Source of the DNA: Candidatus Megaera polyxenophila
Lineage (GTDB): Bacteria > Pseudomonadota > Alphaproteobacteria > Rickettsiales > Rickettsiaceae
DNA: 64,000 nt
Assembly (NCBI GenBank): GCA_037101405.1
Contig: AP017964.1
Location: forward strand, 992,001-1,056,000
Direction of reading: 5' to 3'
Positions 39,009 through 49,711 of the stretch are shown here, piece after piece. The translations under genes were made by a program, and so were the position numbers. The notes beneath the pieces were generated by a model. It was not told the origin of the DNA, ran no database searches, and saw nothing but the letters and a program-made list of their open reading frames with translations. Within the stretch, counting starts at the first letter, position 1, and every line of letters begins with the position of its first letter.

Positions 39009-39977
39009 ATGTCTAACTTACCTAAAGTAAGCGTTAGCGATTTGCTAGATGCTGGTATACATTTTGGTCATAAAGCTTCCCGCTGGAATCCTAAAATGGA
39101 GCCGTATATTTACGGAATAAAAGATAACGTGCATATAATTGATTTACAACAAACTGTACCTTTACTACAAATCGCTTTAAAGAAAATTTATGAAACAGTA
39201 AAAAATAATGGTAAGGTACTATTTGTAAGTAGTAAAGTGCAAGCTACGGAACTAATAGCTGAGTATGCCCAGAAATGTGATCAATATTATATTAATCACA
39301 GATGGCTTGGTGGAATTTTAACTAATTGGAGTACCATTTCAAGGTCAATAAAAAAACTAGATAGCATTGAAAAAACTCTTGGTAATACGGAAGAGCTGGT
39401 CAACTATACAAAAAAGGAGCTTTTAGACTTAACACGTAAAAAAGAAAAGTTGGTTAGGTCATTTTTTGGTATCAGAAATATTGGCGGCCGTCCTGATCTG
39501 GTTGTAATTATTGATACAAATAAAGAGCATTTAGCTATAAAAGAAGCTGTAAAATTAAATATTCCGATAGTTGCAGTAGTAGATAGCAATTCCGACCCTG
39601 ATAATATCGATTTCCCAATACCCGGTAATGATGATGCCATAAGGTCAATCAGGCTATATTGCAGTTTATTTGCTGATGCTGCATTAGCTGGAATACAGGA
39701 TTCTCTCAAGAATTCTGGAGTAGATGTGGGAGCTTCTCTTGCAGCAAAATCAGAGAAAGGTTTGGAAGGAGTTAAAAAAATTGAAAAAACTGCCAAGGTT
39801 TCTAAAGCAAAAGCTGCATCTAAAGATATTGTTGTAGAGGTAAAGGCTACAGAAGAAAGCAACTCAAATGAGTTGGAAAAACCTACCACCTCTGCAAAAA
39901 AAGCAGTAATAACTAAAACAGCAGTTGCAAAAACCACAAAAAGCAAAGCTACAGCGAGTGATTCGGTAGCACAATAA
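39009..39977 (+). CDS. rpsB: 30S ribosomal protein S2
   Basis: The N-terminal 225 residues match S2: [19 protein letters not shown], the VLFVSSK strand, [14 protein letters not shown] and [26 protein letters not shown] (landmarks at about residues 180-210). A C-terminal tail of some 90 residues is very rich in Ala, Lys, Thr and Ser. E. coli S2 is 241 aa; long tails are seen in Rickettsiales. It is followed 27 bases later by tsf. Confidence 0.96.
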   Translation: MSNLPKVSVSDLLDAGIHFGHKASRWNPKMEPYIYGIKDNVHIIDLQQTVPLLQIALKKIYETVKNNGKVLFVSSKVQATELIAEYAQKCDQYYINHRWLGGILTNWSTISRSIKKLDSIEKTLGNTEELVNYTKKELLDLTRKKEKLVRSFFGIRNIGGRPDLVVIIDTNKEHLAIKEAVKLNIPIVAVVDSNSDPDNIDFPIPGNDDAIRSIRLYCSLFADAALAGIQDSLKNSGVDVGASLAAKSEKGLEGVKKIEKTAKVSKAKAASKDIVVEVKATEESNSNELEKPTTSAKKAVITKTAVAKTTKSKATASDSVAQ

Positions 39978-40004
39978 TTTTAAATATTTTTCGAGAGGAA
40001 TATA

Positions 40005-40922
40005 ATGAGTGTATCAGCATCATTAGTAAAAGATTTGAGGGAAAAAACAGGTGCAGGAATGATGGACTGCAAAAAAGCCCTAGTCGAAACGTCAGGTGAT
40101 TTCGAAGCAGCTGTTGATTGGCTTAGAACTAAGGGCTTAGCGGCTGCCGCAAAAAAAGCAGGCAGAGTAGCATCGGAAGGTTTAACCGCCCTAGAAGTAA
40201 ATGGCAACATGGCCGCAGTCATAGAGGTTAATTCTGAAACAGACTTTGTTTCAAGAAATGAAACTTTTCAGAATTTAGTTAGAAAAATTGCTCAAAAAGC
40301 GATTAATTGTTCCACCATTGAACAATTAAAATCGACAATTATTGAAAACGGTAAAACTGTAGAAGACTTAATAATAGAGAATATCGCAACTATTGGTGAA
40401 AACCTTAGTTTGCGCCGCATGCAAACACTTAAAATAAAAGATGGTGTTATTGCTTCTTACGTACATAATGCTACAGCAGACGGTATGGGCAAAATTTCAG
40501 TGTTGGTAGCCTTAGAATCAACAGGCGATAAAGATAAGTTGATGGCTCTTGGCAAGCAAATAGCCATGCACGTAGCAGCGGCAAAGCCGGTATGTTTAAA
40601 TAAAGAGTCTGTTGATCCAGCTTTAATTCAAAGAGAAAAGGATATATTTACCGAGCAATCCAGAGCCTCAGGAAAGCCGGATAACATAATTGAAAAAATG
40701 ATCGAGGGGAGAATCCGTAAATTTTTAGAAGAAATAGTTTTGCTTGATCAGATTTTTGTTATTGATGGTAAGTCAAAAATTACTGAAGTAGTTGCAAACG
40801 CTTCGAAAGAACTTGGCGCACCTGTCGTGCTTGCAAGTTATGCAAGATTTGAACTGGGTGAAGGTATTGAAAAAGAAGTGATAAACTTTGCCGATGAAGT
40901 AGCAGCGGTAGCAAAAAGCTAA
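40005..40922 (+). CDS. tsf: Elongation factor Ts
   Basis: Nucleotide exchange factor for EF-Tu. The N-terminal UBA-like domain carries [19 protein letters not shown], and the core has [12 protein letters not shown] with the TDFV motif that contacts EF-Tu. Two subdomains follow to residue 305. GAGAGGAAT lies before the ATG. The rpsB-tsf pair is a conserved operon. Confidence 0.97.
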   Translation: MSVSASLVKDLREKTGAGMMDCKKALVETSGDFEAAVDWLRTKGLAAAAKKAGRVASEGLTALEVNGNMAAVIEVNSETDFVSRNETFQNLVRKIAQKAINCSTIEQLKSTIIENGKTVEDLIIENIATIGENLSLRRMQTLKIKDGVIASYVHNATADGMGKISVLVALESTGDKDKLMALGKQIAMHVAAAKPVCLNKESVDPALIQREKDIFTEQSRASGKPDNIIEKMIEGRIRKFLEEIVLLDQIFVIDGKSKITEVVANASKELGAPVVLASYARFELGEGIEKEVINFADEVAAVAKS

Positions 40923-40945
40923 GCAATAACGCAATTTCAATATAA

Positions 40946-40977
40946 GCTGAACTAGACTTATATAAATCTAGTTCAGC
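40946..40977 (+). terminator. Perfect stem-loop after tsf
   Basis: An 11-bp perfect stem (GCTGAACTAGA with TCTAGTTCAGC) and a 10-base loop, 24 bases after the tsf stop. No T-run follows, so it may act as an RNA end-stabiliser or a weak terminator. Confidence 0.5.
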
Positions 40978-41007
40978 ATCTCGTCTTATAAGGCCATATA
41001 GCTTATA

Positions 41008-41784
41008 ATGGATAATAAACAAAATAATATCTATCCTGTGGGCAATAAATTTAGATATAAAATTACTCTTGAATATTTAGGTGCCGGTTTTTGTGGCTGG
41101 CAAAGGCAAGCAGAGGCTTTATCCCTCCAACAGTTAATTGAAGAGGCAATTTTTAAATTTAGCAAGGAAAGTGTTTTAGTTACTGCTGCAGGAAGGACAG
41201 ATGCCGGTGTAAATGCGTACGGACAGGTGGCCAGTTTCGATTTAACTGCTTTTTACGAGCCTCGCAGAGTAATGCATTCTATTAATCATTTTTGTAGGCC
41301 TCATAAAGTAGGGGTTACAGATTGTAGATTAGTAGAACTAGATTTTAATGCTCGTTTCTCTGCTAAACAAAGGTATTATGTCTATAAAATTATTAATCGC
41401 CCGTCGATTAATATTATTAACGCCGGTTTGCAATATTGGGTAAAAGACCCGCTGGACGTGGAATTGATGAGAGAGGCTGCATCATATTTGCTAGGTAAAC
41501 ATGATTTTAGTTCTTTTCGAGCAGCCCAGTGCCAGTCTAGCTCCCCTGTAAAAACCATTTCAAATATAGAAATTATTCGAGAGGGAGAGAATATAGAAAT
41601 TTATGTTTCTGCTATTTCATTTCTTCACCATATGGTACGGAATATAGTCGGTAATCTGCTGCAGGTAGGAAAGGGTATTTGGCCACCGGAAAAAATAAAA
41701 GAAATACTGGAGCAGAAAGATAGATCAAAGGGAGCTCCTACTGCTCCTGCCGAAGGATTGTATTTTTTAAAAGTCGATTATTAA
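41008..41784 (+). CDS. truA: tRNA pseudouridine synthase A
   Basis: Forms pseudouridine at tRNA positions 38-40. The catalytic Asp lies in AAGRTDAGVNAYGQV; the N-terminal YKITLEYLGAGFCGWQRQ and the C-terminal FLHHMVRNIVGNLLQVGKG are signature segments. The length of 258 aa is normal. It stands alone after the tsf hairpin, with 57 bases to the next gene. Confidence 0.95.
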   Translation: MDNKQNNIYPVGNKFRYKITLEYLGAGFCGWQRQAEALSLQQLIEEAIFKFSKESVLVTAAGRTDAGVNAYGQVASFDLTAFYEPRRVMHSINHFCRPHKVGVTDCRLVELDFNARFSAKQRYYVYKIINRPSINIINAGLQYWVKDPLDVELMREAASYLLGKHDFSSFRAAQCQSSSPVKTISNIEIIREGENIEIYVSAISFLHHMVRNIVGNLLQVGKGIWPPEKIKEILEQKDRSKGAPTAPAEGLYFLKVDY

Positions 41785-41841
41785 AACCATTTACTTGATG
41801 GTGTTACGATTGTTATTAAACTGATAAAAACTGTTTTTATT

Positions 41842-42288
41842 ATGCAAACTATGCTTTTAGAGATCAACTTTAAAATTATAGAATATGGCAGTTCTGAATA
41901 TAAAAAGGCAGTTGCTTTAAGGGAACGCATTTTGCGTAAACCTTTAGGTTTGAGTTTTTCTGAATCTGAATTATTCGCAGAAAAAGAGCATATTCAAATT
42001 ATTGGCCTTAATGGTTTAGAATTAATTGCTACTGCTGTATTAGTACCGAAAGGTCAAAATTGTAAAATGCAGCGTGTTGTAGTCAAAGAAGATTTGACCA
42101 ATAATGGAATTGGTTCAAGAATGATGATATTTTGTGAAGATGTGGCAAAGAAAAATGGTTTTAAAAAACTTTACTGCCATGCACGTGCTACAGCAATAGA
42201 GTTTTATTTAAAAAATGGCTATGAAGCTCAAGGAGATTATTTTGAGGAAGATTCTATACCCCATTTAAAGATGAATAAAATATTATAA
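41842..42288 (+). CDS. GNAT-family N-acetyltransferase
   Basis: A 148-residue GCN5-like acetyltransferase. Motif A, the acetyl-CoA loop, is NNGIGSRMM after the MQRVVVKEDL strand; motif B includes LYCHARATAIEFYLKNGYEAQG with the usual FYxxxGY. The overall form resembles the ElaA/YjcF-like small GNATs. Substrate unknown. It sits 28 bases before prmC and may be co-transcribed. Confidence 0.85.
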   Translation: MQTMLLEINFKIIEYGSSEYKKAVALRERILRKPLGLSFSESELFAEKEHIQIIGLNGLELIATAVLVPKGQNCKMQRVVVKEDLTNNGIGSRMMIFCEDVAKKNGFKKLYCHARATAIEFYLKNGYEAQGDYFEEDSIPHLKMNKIL

Positions 42289-42316
42289 ATACAAAAATGA
42301 TGGTTATAAAGTAATT

Positions 42317-43165
42317 ATGTTAGTAAGAGAAGCTTTAGCCTGGGGAATCCTGGAACTTGAAGATTTCACGTCAAAACAATTAGAAGCAAGAATTTTACTA
42401 GCTAGTGTATTAAAAACAACTCAAGAAGACTTGTTGATCAGGTATAACGAACCAATCTCTCAAGAAGAAGAGTCAGCCTTTTATCAATATCTAAAACGCC
42501 GGAAAGCGCTAGAACCTATAGCTTATATAGTAGGAAAGAAAGAGTTTTATGGTAGAGATTTTATAGTAAATAAACAGGTTCTGATTCCAAGGCCGGAAAC
42601 TGAACTGATTATTGATAGGGTGGTTTTAGAGTATCAAGAAAACTTTGCTGGTAAAGAAGTTACAATATTAGATCTGGGGACAGGTAGCGGAGCAATAGCT
42701 GTTACGCTTGCAACTCTTATTCCCCAAGCTAAAATCGTTGCTACTGATATATCGGATGAAGCACTTGCCCTAGCTGCTGAAAACGCTAAATTGCATGGTT
42801 CTATTGCCCAAATCCAGTTTATCAAAAGTGATTGGTATTCAAATTTACCTGGTAAGAAGTTTGATTTTATTATTAGCAATCCACCCTACATTTCTCCAGA
42901 TAATAAAATATATATGGCACAGGAAACTATCTTATATGAACCGGAACATGCGCTTTTTGCTGTGGAGAATGGTTTAATTAATTATAGAAAAATAATTTTC
43001 GGGTTAAATAATTTTTTAAAAAATGAAAATAAAGTTTTTTTAGAAATAGGTTTTAACCAAGCTGAAGACGTAATTAATATCCTAAAAGAGTATCCATTTA
43101 CTGAAATCGTAATTTCCAAAGATTTGTCAGGGCATGACCGAGTAATTGAGTTCAAGTTTATCTAA
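42317..43165 (+). CDS. prmC: Release factor glutamine methyltransferase
   Basis: HemK/PrmC methylates the GGQ glutamine of peptide-chain release factors. The N-terminal helical domain (1-80) binds the release factor; the SAM motif I is LDLGTGSGAIAVTLA, and the catalytic NPPY is in FIISNPPYISPDN. The IPRPETELI segment is typical. The length of 282 aa is normal. Confidence 0.95.
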   Translation: MLVREALAWGILELEDFTSKQLEARILLASVLKTTQEDLLIRYNEPISQEEESAFYQYLKRRKALEPIAYIVGKKEFYGRDFIVNKQVLIPRPETELIIDRVVLEYQENFAGKEVTILDLGTGSGAIAVTLATLIPQAKIVATDISDEALALAAENAKLHGSIAQIQFIKSDWYSNLPGKKFDFIISNPPYISPDNKIYMAQETILYEPEHALFAVENGLINYRKIIFGLNNFLKNENKVFLEIGFNQAEDVINILKEYPFTEIVISKDLSGHDRVIEFKFI

Positions 43166-43302
43166 ATTTATATCAAAAATGTGTATATAGAAAGCAAATA
43201 ATACTTAAATGCCAAAGAGTTCTTGATATTTAAGATGTGGTATGTAAAACTTGGTTTAGTGAATTAACATCACAATTTAACGATATATAACAAAGGGTTT
43301 AT

Positions 43303-43815
43303 ATGAAAAAGAATATTCTTACAGTCAGTGCGATTTCTGTTATTATTTCTTCTGTTTTTAATGCTGAGGCAAGTGGGCAAAGTACTGCCAATGCTAATGT
43401 AGAGAATCCAGGCGTAACTGCGCCCTCATCTCCTTCTACACCAAACGAGGTTAAAGAAATTGCAATTACTGATGCGTGGGCAAGAAAATCCATGTCGCCA
43501 AATAACAATTCAGCAGCCTATATGAAAATTAGTAATCCTACTGATAAAGATATTGTGATAATTGGTGCTTCAGCTTCAACGATTGCCAATAATGTGGAAC
43601 TGCACAAGAGTTTTGTAGATGAAAAAGGGGTTAGTAGGATGACATCTATCGACAAAATAGTAGTACCAGCTAAAACTTCTATAGAACTTATGCCGGGAGC
43701 TACTCATATCATGCTTTTTGATTTAAAGAAGTCTTTAAACGTAGGAGATAAGTTCGAGATTGAAGTGAAAATTGAAGGTCAAGCTCCTTTATTTGTTACA
43801 ACGGAAGTAAAATAG
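43303..43815 (+). CDS. Periplasmic copper chaperone PCu(A)C
   Basis: A signal peptide (MKKNILTVSAISVIISSVFNA, about 21 residues) and a Ser/Pro/Thr-rich linker precede a PCuAC domain. The copper ligands match the H-Mx21HxM pattern: His101, Met113 and His135-Ile-Met137. It delivers Cu(I) to the CuA site of cytochrome oxidase in the periplasm (family knowledge). No oxidase gene is adjacent. Confidence 0.88.
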   Translation: MKKNILTVSAISVIISSVFNAEASGQSTANANVENPGVTAPSSPSTPNEVKEIAITDAWARKSMSPNNNSAAYMKISNPTDKDIVIIGASASTIANNVELHKSFVDEKGVSRMTSIDKIVVPAKTSIELMPGATHIMLFDLKKSLNVGDKFEIEVKIEGQAPLFVTTEVK

Positions 43816-43821
43816 TTTTTG

Positions 43822-43854
43822 GGCTCTGTCCCACTAAGTGTGTAAATTTCTAGA
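43822..43854 (+). repeat. Orphan IS256-family terminal repeat
   Basis: GGCTCTGTCCCACTAAGTGT and the next 13 bases match the left end of the element at 44012 almost exactly. No transposase is attached to it; it is the scar of another copy. Confidence 0.75.
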
Positions 43855-43887
43855 TGATCCTGTAGTAGAAAAATGGACAGTTTAGGA

Positions 43888-43980
43888 TTAGGCAGCACGG
43901 GCAACACTTTCATGTAACAAAGGTATGTTATAGTTAATAGCAGAATGAACTTTTTCTGTTATAGTATGCTTCTATATAAT
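43888..43980 (-). pseudogene. C-terminal relic of an IS3-family transposase
   Basis: The minus strand encodes YIEAYYNRK, then after a one-base slip in an A-run KVHSAINYN and LLHESVARAA followed by a stop. This is the YNxxRxHSxLxYxSP ending of IS3-type integrases. Only about 30 codons survive, between two IS256 ends. Confidence 0.6.
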
Positions 43981-44011
43981 AAGCAATAGAAGAACTTGCT
44001 TCATTTTAGAA

Positions 44012-45297
44012 GGCTCTGTCTTTTTAAGTGTGTAAATTTCTAGAATAGGCACTTAAATTCTACCCTCAAATTTTATCAAAAAATGGGCCATAGCTTCTTC
44101 CCAATTTTGGATGGGCATAGTCCATTTTGCCCTAATGTAATTTATTGTCCAGTAAAGGGTCTTAAAAACAGACTCATCACTTGGAAAAACCCGCTTATTC
44201 TTTGTTACTTTTCTCAGCTGATTATTCAGGGATTCTATGGCATTGGTAGTATAAATAATTCTATGAATTGCCTTAGGATATTGTGAAAATATCATTAAAT
44301 TATCCCAATTATTGTACCAGGATTTGGCTATTTGGGGATAATTTTCACCCCATTTAGCTTCAAAACTTTCAAGTGCTTCTTCCTCAGTAGTAGCTTGGTA
44401 TATGGGCTTTGAATCAGCTGCTAATTTTTTACGATCTTTATATGAGACAAATTTTAAGCTGTTTCTGATTTGGTGTACAATACAAAGTTAATGTTCACAC
44501 TTTGGATATACCGCCGATATAGCTTCGCTCATACCTGTTAAATTATCCGTACAAGCAATGAGAATATCCATTAACCCTCTGTTTTTCATCTCAGTTAAAT
44601 TATTTAACCAAAACTTAGCTCCTTCATTATCGCTGATCCATAACCCAAGAATATCCTTATGACCCGATAAATCTATATACACAGACTTATTGATAATACG
44701 CTTATCCTGCCTTACTTTAACCACTAAACAATCAAAAAATACTATAGGATATACAGTTTCTAAAGCTCTACTTTGCCAAGCTTTAACTTCATCTATTACA
44801 TCGTCGGTTACTCTACTGATCAAGGATTCGCTAACTTCAGCTCCGTACAATTCCTCTAGTTGAATTTTGATATCCGATATACTCATGCCCTTGGTATACA
44901 AGGATATTATTTTTTCACCTAAGCTGTCTATTCTACTTTGTTTCTTTTTAACAATTACAGGCTCAAATTGTCCCTTGGAATATTCAGTTCTATTTGACCG
45001 TTATTCGTTATTAAATTCTTTTGATAACTACCATTGCGAGCGTTTTCTATATCAGACCTGTTATAGCGTTCATAAAATGACCTTGCATTTCCGCTTCTAG
45101 AACACGTTCTAATATGCGTTTACTTAGTTGTTTGATTAAACCTTCTTTTCCTAGCACAGTTGATAAATCAGCATCACTTTCTATAAGCATATCTATCGCT
45201 GCATTCAGTTTTTCGGTTTTTATATTTTTAGTTATTTTATTCTCCTTAAATTTTAATTATAACTTATGAGAATTTACACAATCAATTGGACAGAGCC
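44012..45297 (-). mobile_element. IS256-family insertion sequence, both ends present
   Basis: Terminal inverted repeats begin GGCTCTGTC at 44012 and end GACAGAGCC at 45297; inside them GTGTGTAAATT recurs at both ends. Length is 1286 bp. No convincing target duplication flanks it. Its transposase is broken, so the copy is not autonomous. Confidence 0.85.
44053..45236 (-). pseudogene. Broken IS256-family transposase
   Basis: Mutator-type transposase in pieces. The best segments are 44488-44901 (YTKGMSISDIKIQLEELYG to YPKCEH) and 44053-44295 (YTTNAIESLNNQLRKV to FLIKFEGRI). A CAA or CAG codon has become TAA at 44488-44490, inside [10 protein letters not shown], in a frame that otherwise continues. 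A deletion near 44965, after the IPRD strand, shifts the N-terminal part. The N-terminal region (KLNAAIDMLIESDADL) is still readable. It preserves the natural C-terminus that the 53 kb copy has lost. Confidence 0.85.
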
Positions 45298-45383
45298 AAA
45301 AATCGTCCAATTCCATAACCTAAACTTACTATTTAACTATCCCAAAAAATAATTTATTCTTTAATTAATTGTCTAGAGCAAAA

Positions 45384-46142
45384 TTAGTGTTGGTCGGAAA
45401 ATTTTTTATATAATTCTTCTGATAATTCATAGTTACCGAATACTTTTTGGATGTCATCACTCTCTTCTAGCGCATCTATTAATTTAAATAGCTTCGTCGC
45501 TTTTTCTTCATTCTCTATTAGTATGGTATTTTGAGCTACCCATTCAAGGCCAGACTCAATGGGGGTATCAAATATTTTTGTTAAATGTTCGAGGCATTCG
45601 GAAAATGCCTCGATATCAGTGTAAATAATATACTCTGACTCATCAGATACTAAATCTTTTGCTCCTGCTTCAATTACTGCTTCCATCATTTGATCCATAT
45701 TAGCAACTGAAACTGGATAAACAATTTTGCCAACATGATCAAACATGAAACTTACACTACCAGATTCACCTAAATTGCCGCCATATTTAGTAAAACAGCT
45801 TCTTATATCTGATACTGTGCGGTTTCTATTATCCGTTAAGGTTTCAACAATAATTGCAATTCCTCCTGGTAAGAAACCTTCATATCTTATTTCTGTATAA
45901 CCATCACCCAAGGTTGGATCAGATGCTTGAGCAAGAGCTCTATCAATTCTCTCTTTAGGTAAGTTCTGACTTCTAGCTGCAGAGATGCTATTTCTAAGGC
46001 GTGGGTTAATTGCCGGATCTATGCCCCCAATTTTAGCAGCCGTAATAATTTCTCTAACAAGTTTAGTAAAAACCTTTGCTCTTTTTTTGTCCTGAGCACC
46101 TTTTCTATGTTGAATATTTTTAAATTTGGAATGTCCTGCCAT
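45384..46142 (-). CDS. yebC: YebC/PmpR family regulator
   Basis: Family related to TACO1. The MAGHSKFKNIQHRKGAQDK start (ATG 46142) is diagnostic, followed by the GGIDPAINPRLR and GYTEIRYEGF segments. It is annotated as a transcriptional regulator; recent family members act in translation of proline stretches, so the role here is open. The length of 252 aa is normal. Confidence 0.93.
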   Translation of the reverse strand: MAGHSKFKNIQHRKGAQDKKRAKVFTKLVREIITAAKIGGIDPAINPRLRNSISAARSQNLPKERIDRALAQASDPTLGDGYTEIRYEGFLPGGIAIIVETLTDNRNRTVSDIRSCFTKYGGNLGESGSVSFMFDHVGKIVYPVSVANMDQMMEAVIEAGAKDLVSDESEYIIYTDIEAFSECLEHLTKIFDTPIESGLEWVAQNTILIENEEKATKLFKLIDALEESDDIQKVFGNYELSEELYKKFSDQH

Positions 46143-46271
46143 AATTAACAAATATTATTTTATAAATTTTTAATCAGGTTATTCTAAATAGAGAAAAGCA
46201 ATAAGGCAATTAATATTATTTTCTCTCTTCGCATTTAGATTTTTGATCCATTTCTCTTTTAATGACTGCAG

Positions 46272-46811
46272 TTAATGGGAACAAAATGGGGTATGAATAT
46301 GAGGAGGATGATTTTTTATATATTTTTTCATCTTGTTTATCAACATATCACGTTTTATTTTAGATAAATAATCCAAAAATATTTTTCCATCCAGATAATC
46401 TATTTCGTGTTGGATAACTGTTGATAAAAAATTATCAGCTTCTAACATTTGTTCATTACCATTATAATCCAGATATTTTACTTTAATCTGTTTCGGCCTA
46501 GTAATTTTAGCTGATATTCCAGGAAAACTTAAGGATGCTTCTTCAAAAACCTGAGTTTCTTTTGAGAATTCTATAATTTCAGGATTAACCATGGAATAAG
46601 TAAGAAGCTTATCCCTCTCCCACATATGGATCACTACTATGCGTTCTAGAAGTCCTACCATATTAGCGCCAAGGCCTCTTCCATTTTCAATGTGCAGCAC
46701 TTCGAACATCTGGTCAATGAGTGCCCGTACACGATCATTAACTACTTCAACAGGTAATGCCTTTTTTCTGAAAATAGCATTGGGAGCGTAAACTAATTGC
46801 AGTTTTTGCAT
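46272..46811 (-). CDS. Peptide deformylase-like protein lacking metal ligands
   Basis: The fold is peptide deformylase throughout, but all three motifs are altered. Motif 1 GxGxAAxQ reads GLGANMVG (residues 46-53, Gln lost). Motif 2 EGCLS reads EASLS, with Ser93 in place of the metal Cys. Motif 3 QHExDH reads QHEIDY, with Tyr139 in place of the second His; Glu136 remains. It probably cannot hold iron or zinc in the usual way, so deformylase activity is doubtful. The length (179 aa) and reading frame are intact, which argues for a retained other role. It lies 12 bases after secA. The His/Cys-rich tail (HPPHIHTPFCSH) is unusual. Confidence 0.8.
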   Translation of the reverse strand: MQKLQLVYAPNAIFRKKALPVEVVNDRVRALIDQMFEVLHIENGRGLGANMVGLLERIVVIHMWERDKLLTYSMVNPEIIEFSKETQVFEEASLSFPGISAKITRPKQIKVKYLDYNGNEQMLEADNFLSTVIQHEIDYLDGKIFLDYLSKIKRDMLINKMKKYIKNHPPHIHTPFCSH

Positions 46812-46823
46812 ATATTAATAATC

Positions 46824-49553
46824 CTAACTTTCAGCCCCGTGGCAATGTTTGTATTTTTTTCCAGAACCGCACGGGCATAGCTCATTTCTTGAAATTTTAC
46901 CCCAAGTTTCTGGATTAGATGGATCTCTATCTTCTGGATTTACATAGGATTTAAAAGGCATAACTTTTGTTTCGGCGTTAATTCCTGGATTATATTTTTC
47001 CAAAGCTGGATCAACTCTACTTTTATTCATTTCCTGTAATTCTTTATTAGCAAGTAACATAGACTGGCGGTTCAAATGTTCGGTATCAATATGTAAGAAA
47101 CATAGCCTTTGAATATACAGCTCTCTTAGATGATCAAGCATTTGCTCAAATAAATTAAAAGCTTCCCTCTTATATTCATTCAAAGGGTCTTTCTGCCCAT
47201 ATGCCCTGAGAGAAATACCTTGCCTTAAATAATCGAGATTATGTAAATGTTCTTTCCATACTTGATCAAGGGTAGTAAGCAAAATGTATCGTGAAGCATC
47301 TCTCATTATTTCAGTTGTATATTCTTGCTCCTTCTGTTTAAATAAATTAATAACAAGTTCTGTTATAACCTTCGTAATTTCTGCTTCACTGCCTTCAACT
47401 TCATTAATTTTTTCGGGAAGAAGTTCTATTGCAAATGTTCTGTGAATCTCAGCACTTAAATCATTTATTGGCCAATCTTCCCTGTAAGATCCAGGGGTTA
47501 TATATCTTTGAACAACATCTGCAACTAATTGCTCTGTCATATTAAGTCTAAACTCAGTTATATCATCGGAGGAAATAATTTCATTTCTTTGCTCATAAAT
47601 AATTTTGCGCTGATCGTTCATTACGTCGTCAAAGCGTAGTAAATTTTTTCTTATTTCATAATTGTGTGATTCAACTTTTTGCTGAGCCTTTTCCAGCGAA
47701 CGGCTGATCATGGGATGTCCAATGGCTTCACCGTCTTTTAACCCTAAGGTCCTAAGAACGCTAGAAATACGATCAGAAGCAAAAATTCTCATTAAATCAT
47801 CTTCTAGTGATAAAAAGAATCTAGTAGTTCCTGGGTCTCCCTGCCTTCCAGCTCTACCTCTAAGCTGATTATCAATTCTTCTGCTTTCATGTCTTTCTGT
47901 CCCTATTACATAAAGTCCTCCAGCCGCAATCACCAGTTCTTTTTCTCGTGCTACCTCTTCTTTTACCTTGGTTGCCTCTAGTTCTTGCTGTTCCGGATTT
48001 AGGCTTTTCTCGGCTAACTCCTTAATTATCATCTCCGGATTACCGCCAAGCATAATATCAGTACCACGACCTGCCATATTAGTTGCAATAGTTACAGCTC
48101 CAAATCGCCCCGCTTGGGCGATTATGTAGGCTTCTTGTTCATGCATTTTTGCATTTAATACTTTATGTTTTATATTATTCTTAGTTAATTCTTTGGAAAT
48201 TTCTTCTGATTTCTCGATGCTTATAGTACCAACTAGAACAGGTTGTTGCCTTTTGTAGCAATCTTTTATAAGATTCATTATGGCATTATATTTTTCCTTT
48301 TTAGTGCCATAAATTTCATCCTCCAGATCCTTCCTTGTAACTTTATTATGAGTCGGTACGGATATTACTTCCAAGTTATATATATCCTTAAGCTCTCCGG
48401 CCTCTGTCATGGCTGTTCCGGTCATTCCAGATAATTTGGGATACATTCTAAAATAATTCTGAAATGTAACAGAAGCTAAAGTCTGGTTTTCATTTTGAAT
48501 CGGTACTTGTTCTTTGGCCTCTATTGCTTGATGTAGACCGTCTGAGTATCTTCTACCGTCCATTACTCGGCCGGTAAATTCATCTATTATCATGATTTTT
48601 CTGTCTTTGATAATATAGTCTACGTCACGAGAAAAAATGTAATGAGCACGTAAAGATTGATTAATGTAATGTACTAAACTTAAGTTATTAAAATCGTATA
48701 AGCTAGAGTGCTGATTAATAAGTTCTTTTTCTGCTAACATTAATTCAATTTTGTTGATACCTTCTTCTGTTAAATTAACAGTTTTCACTTTTTCATCTTT
48801 TTCATAATCAGAAGGAGTTAACAGTTTGATAAGCTTATCAATTTTACCATATAATTCAGAACGGTCATCAACTGGTCCCGAAATGATCAAGGGAGTTCTT
48901 GCTTCATCTATTAATATGGAGTCAACTTCATCTATGATCGCATAATTAAAGGGGCGTTGAACTTTTGATTTTTGAGTAAATTTCATATTATCGCGAAGAT
49001 AATCAAAGCCAAGTTCGTTATTAGTAGCGTAGATGATATCACAATCATAAGCTGCTTTTCTTTCAGAATCGCTCATATCGCCTACAACTGCGCTAACAGT
49101 AAGGCCTAAAAATCTGAATATTTCTCCCATCCATTCGGCATCACGTTTTGCAAGGTAATCGTTTACCGTTACTATATGTACGCCCTTACCAGGGAGAGCA
49201 TTTAAATAAGCCGGCAAAGTTGCAGCTAAAGTCTTACCTTCACCAGTGCGCATTTCAGCAATAGCTCCTTTATGAATTATTAGACCGCCCATTAGCTGAA
49301 CGTCATAATGCCTTTGCCCGCTAACTCTTCGAGATGCTTCTCTAACTACCGCAAACGCTTCATAACATATGTCATCAAGTGTTTTTCCATCAGCAAGTTT
49401 TTGTTTAAATTCACTGGTTTTCGCTTTTAACTCCTCATCTGTTAAGTTTTTGATAGAATTTTCAAAAGCATTAATTTTGTGAATTTCTTTTTGAAGTCTT
49501 TTTATTATACGATCATTAGCCGTGCCAAAAATTTTGGTAAGTATGGAAAACAT
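46824..49553 (-). CDS. secA: Preprotein translocase ATPase SecA
   Basis: Motor of the Sec pathway, driving proteins through SecYEG. NBD1 has the Walker [17 protein letters not shown] and [22 protein letters not shown]2 has [10 protein letters not shown] and [12 protein letters not shown]. The C-terminal zinc motif [14 protein letters not shown], which binds SecB and lipids, is complete. The length of 909 aa is normal. It is divergent from the parvulin gene. Confidence 0.98.
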   Translation of the reverse strand: MFSILTKIFGTANDRIIKRLQKEIHKINAFENSIKNLTDEELKAKTSEFKQKLADGKTLDDICYEAFAVVREASRRVSGQRHYDVQLMGGLIIHKGAIAEMRTGEGKTLAATLPAYLNALPGKGVHIVTVNDYLAKRDAEWMGEIFRFLGLTVSAVVGDMSDSERKAAYDCDIIYATNNELGFDYLRDNMKFTQKSKVQRPFNYAIIDEVDSILIDEARTPLIISGPVDDRSELYGKIDKLIKLLTPSDYEKDEKVKTVNLTEEGINKIELMLAEKELINQHSSLYDFNNLSLVHYINQSLRAHYIFSRDVDYIIKDRKIMIIDEFTGRVMDGRRYSDGLHQAIEAKEQVPIQNENQTLASVTFQNYFRMYPKLSGMTGTAMTEAGELKDIYNLEVISVPTHNKVTRKDLEDEIYGTKKEKYNAIMNLIKDCYKRQQPVLVGTISIEKSEEISKELTKNNIKHKVLNAKMHEQEAYIIAQAGRFGAVTIATNMAGRGTDIMLGGNPEMIIKELAEKSLNPEQQELEATKVKEEVAREKELVIAAGGLYVIGTERHESRRIDNQLRGRAGRQGDPGTTRFFLSLEDDLMRIFASDRISSVLRTLGLKDGEAIGHPMISRSLEKAQQKVESHNYEIRKNLLRFDDVMNDQRKIIYEQRNEIISSDDITEFRLNMTEQLVADVVQRYITPGSYREDWPINDLSAEIHRTFAIELLPEKINEVEGSEAEITKVITELVINLFKQKEQEYTTEIMRDASRYILLTTLDQVWKEHLHNLDYLRQGISLRAYGQKDPLNEYKREAFNLFEQMLDHLRELYIQRLCFLHIDTEHLNRQSMLLANKELQEMNKSRVDPALEKYNPGINAETKVMPFKSYVNPEDRDPSNPETWGKISRNELCPCGSGKKYKHCHGAES

Positions 49554-49642
49554 TTGCTTCTTAATCTATTTGGTTTGCGGATTGTTACTTTTATCTAAAA
49601 TATTCAGTTTTATTAATTTATCAAACAAATTGTAAATAGCAA

Positions 49643-49671
49643 TTGACTTTAATGCGTCAAGCTTTTAGAAA
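49643..49671 (+). promoter_or_regulatory. Candidate promoter of the parvulin gene
   Basis: TTGACT and TAGAAA are spaced by 17 bases. A small palindrome TTGAC-8-GTCAA begins at the -35 element and extends into the spacer, so an operator is possible. Confidence 0.4.
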
Positions 49672-49711
49672 CAAATATTAAGTTATTTAATTAAATTAAG
49701 CAGTATTTATT

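Noticed and set aside
39404-39946. 180-residue minus-strand ORF inside rpsB
   Set aside because: Antisense shadow of the S2 tail, whose Ala/Lys/Thr composition keeps the opposite frame open.
43822-45297. CRISPR-like repeat reading of the repeated GTGTGTAAATTTCTAG
   Set aside because: The repeats are IS256 terminal ends linked to transposase genes, not evenly spaced short repeats. No CRISPR array is seen anywhere in the window.
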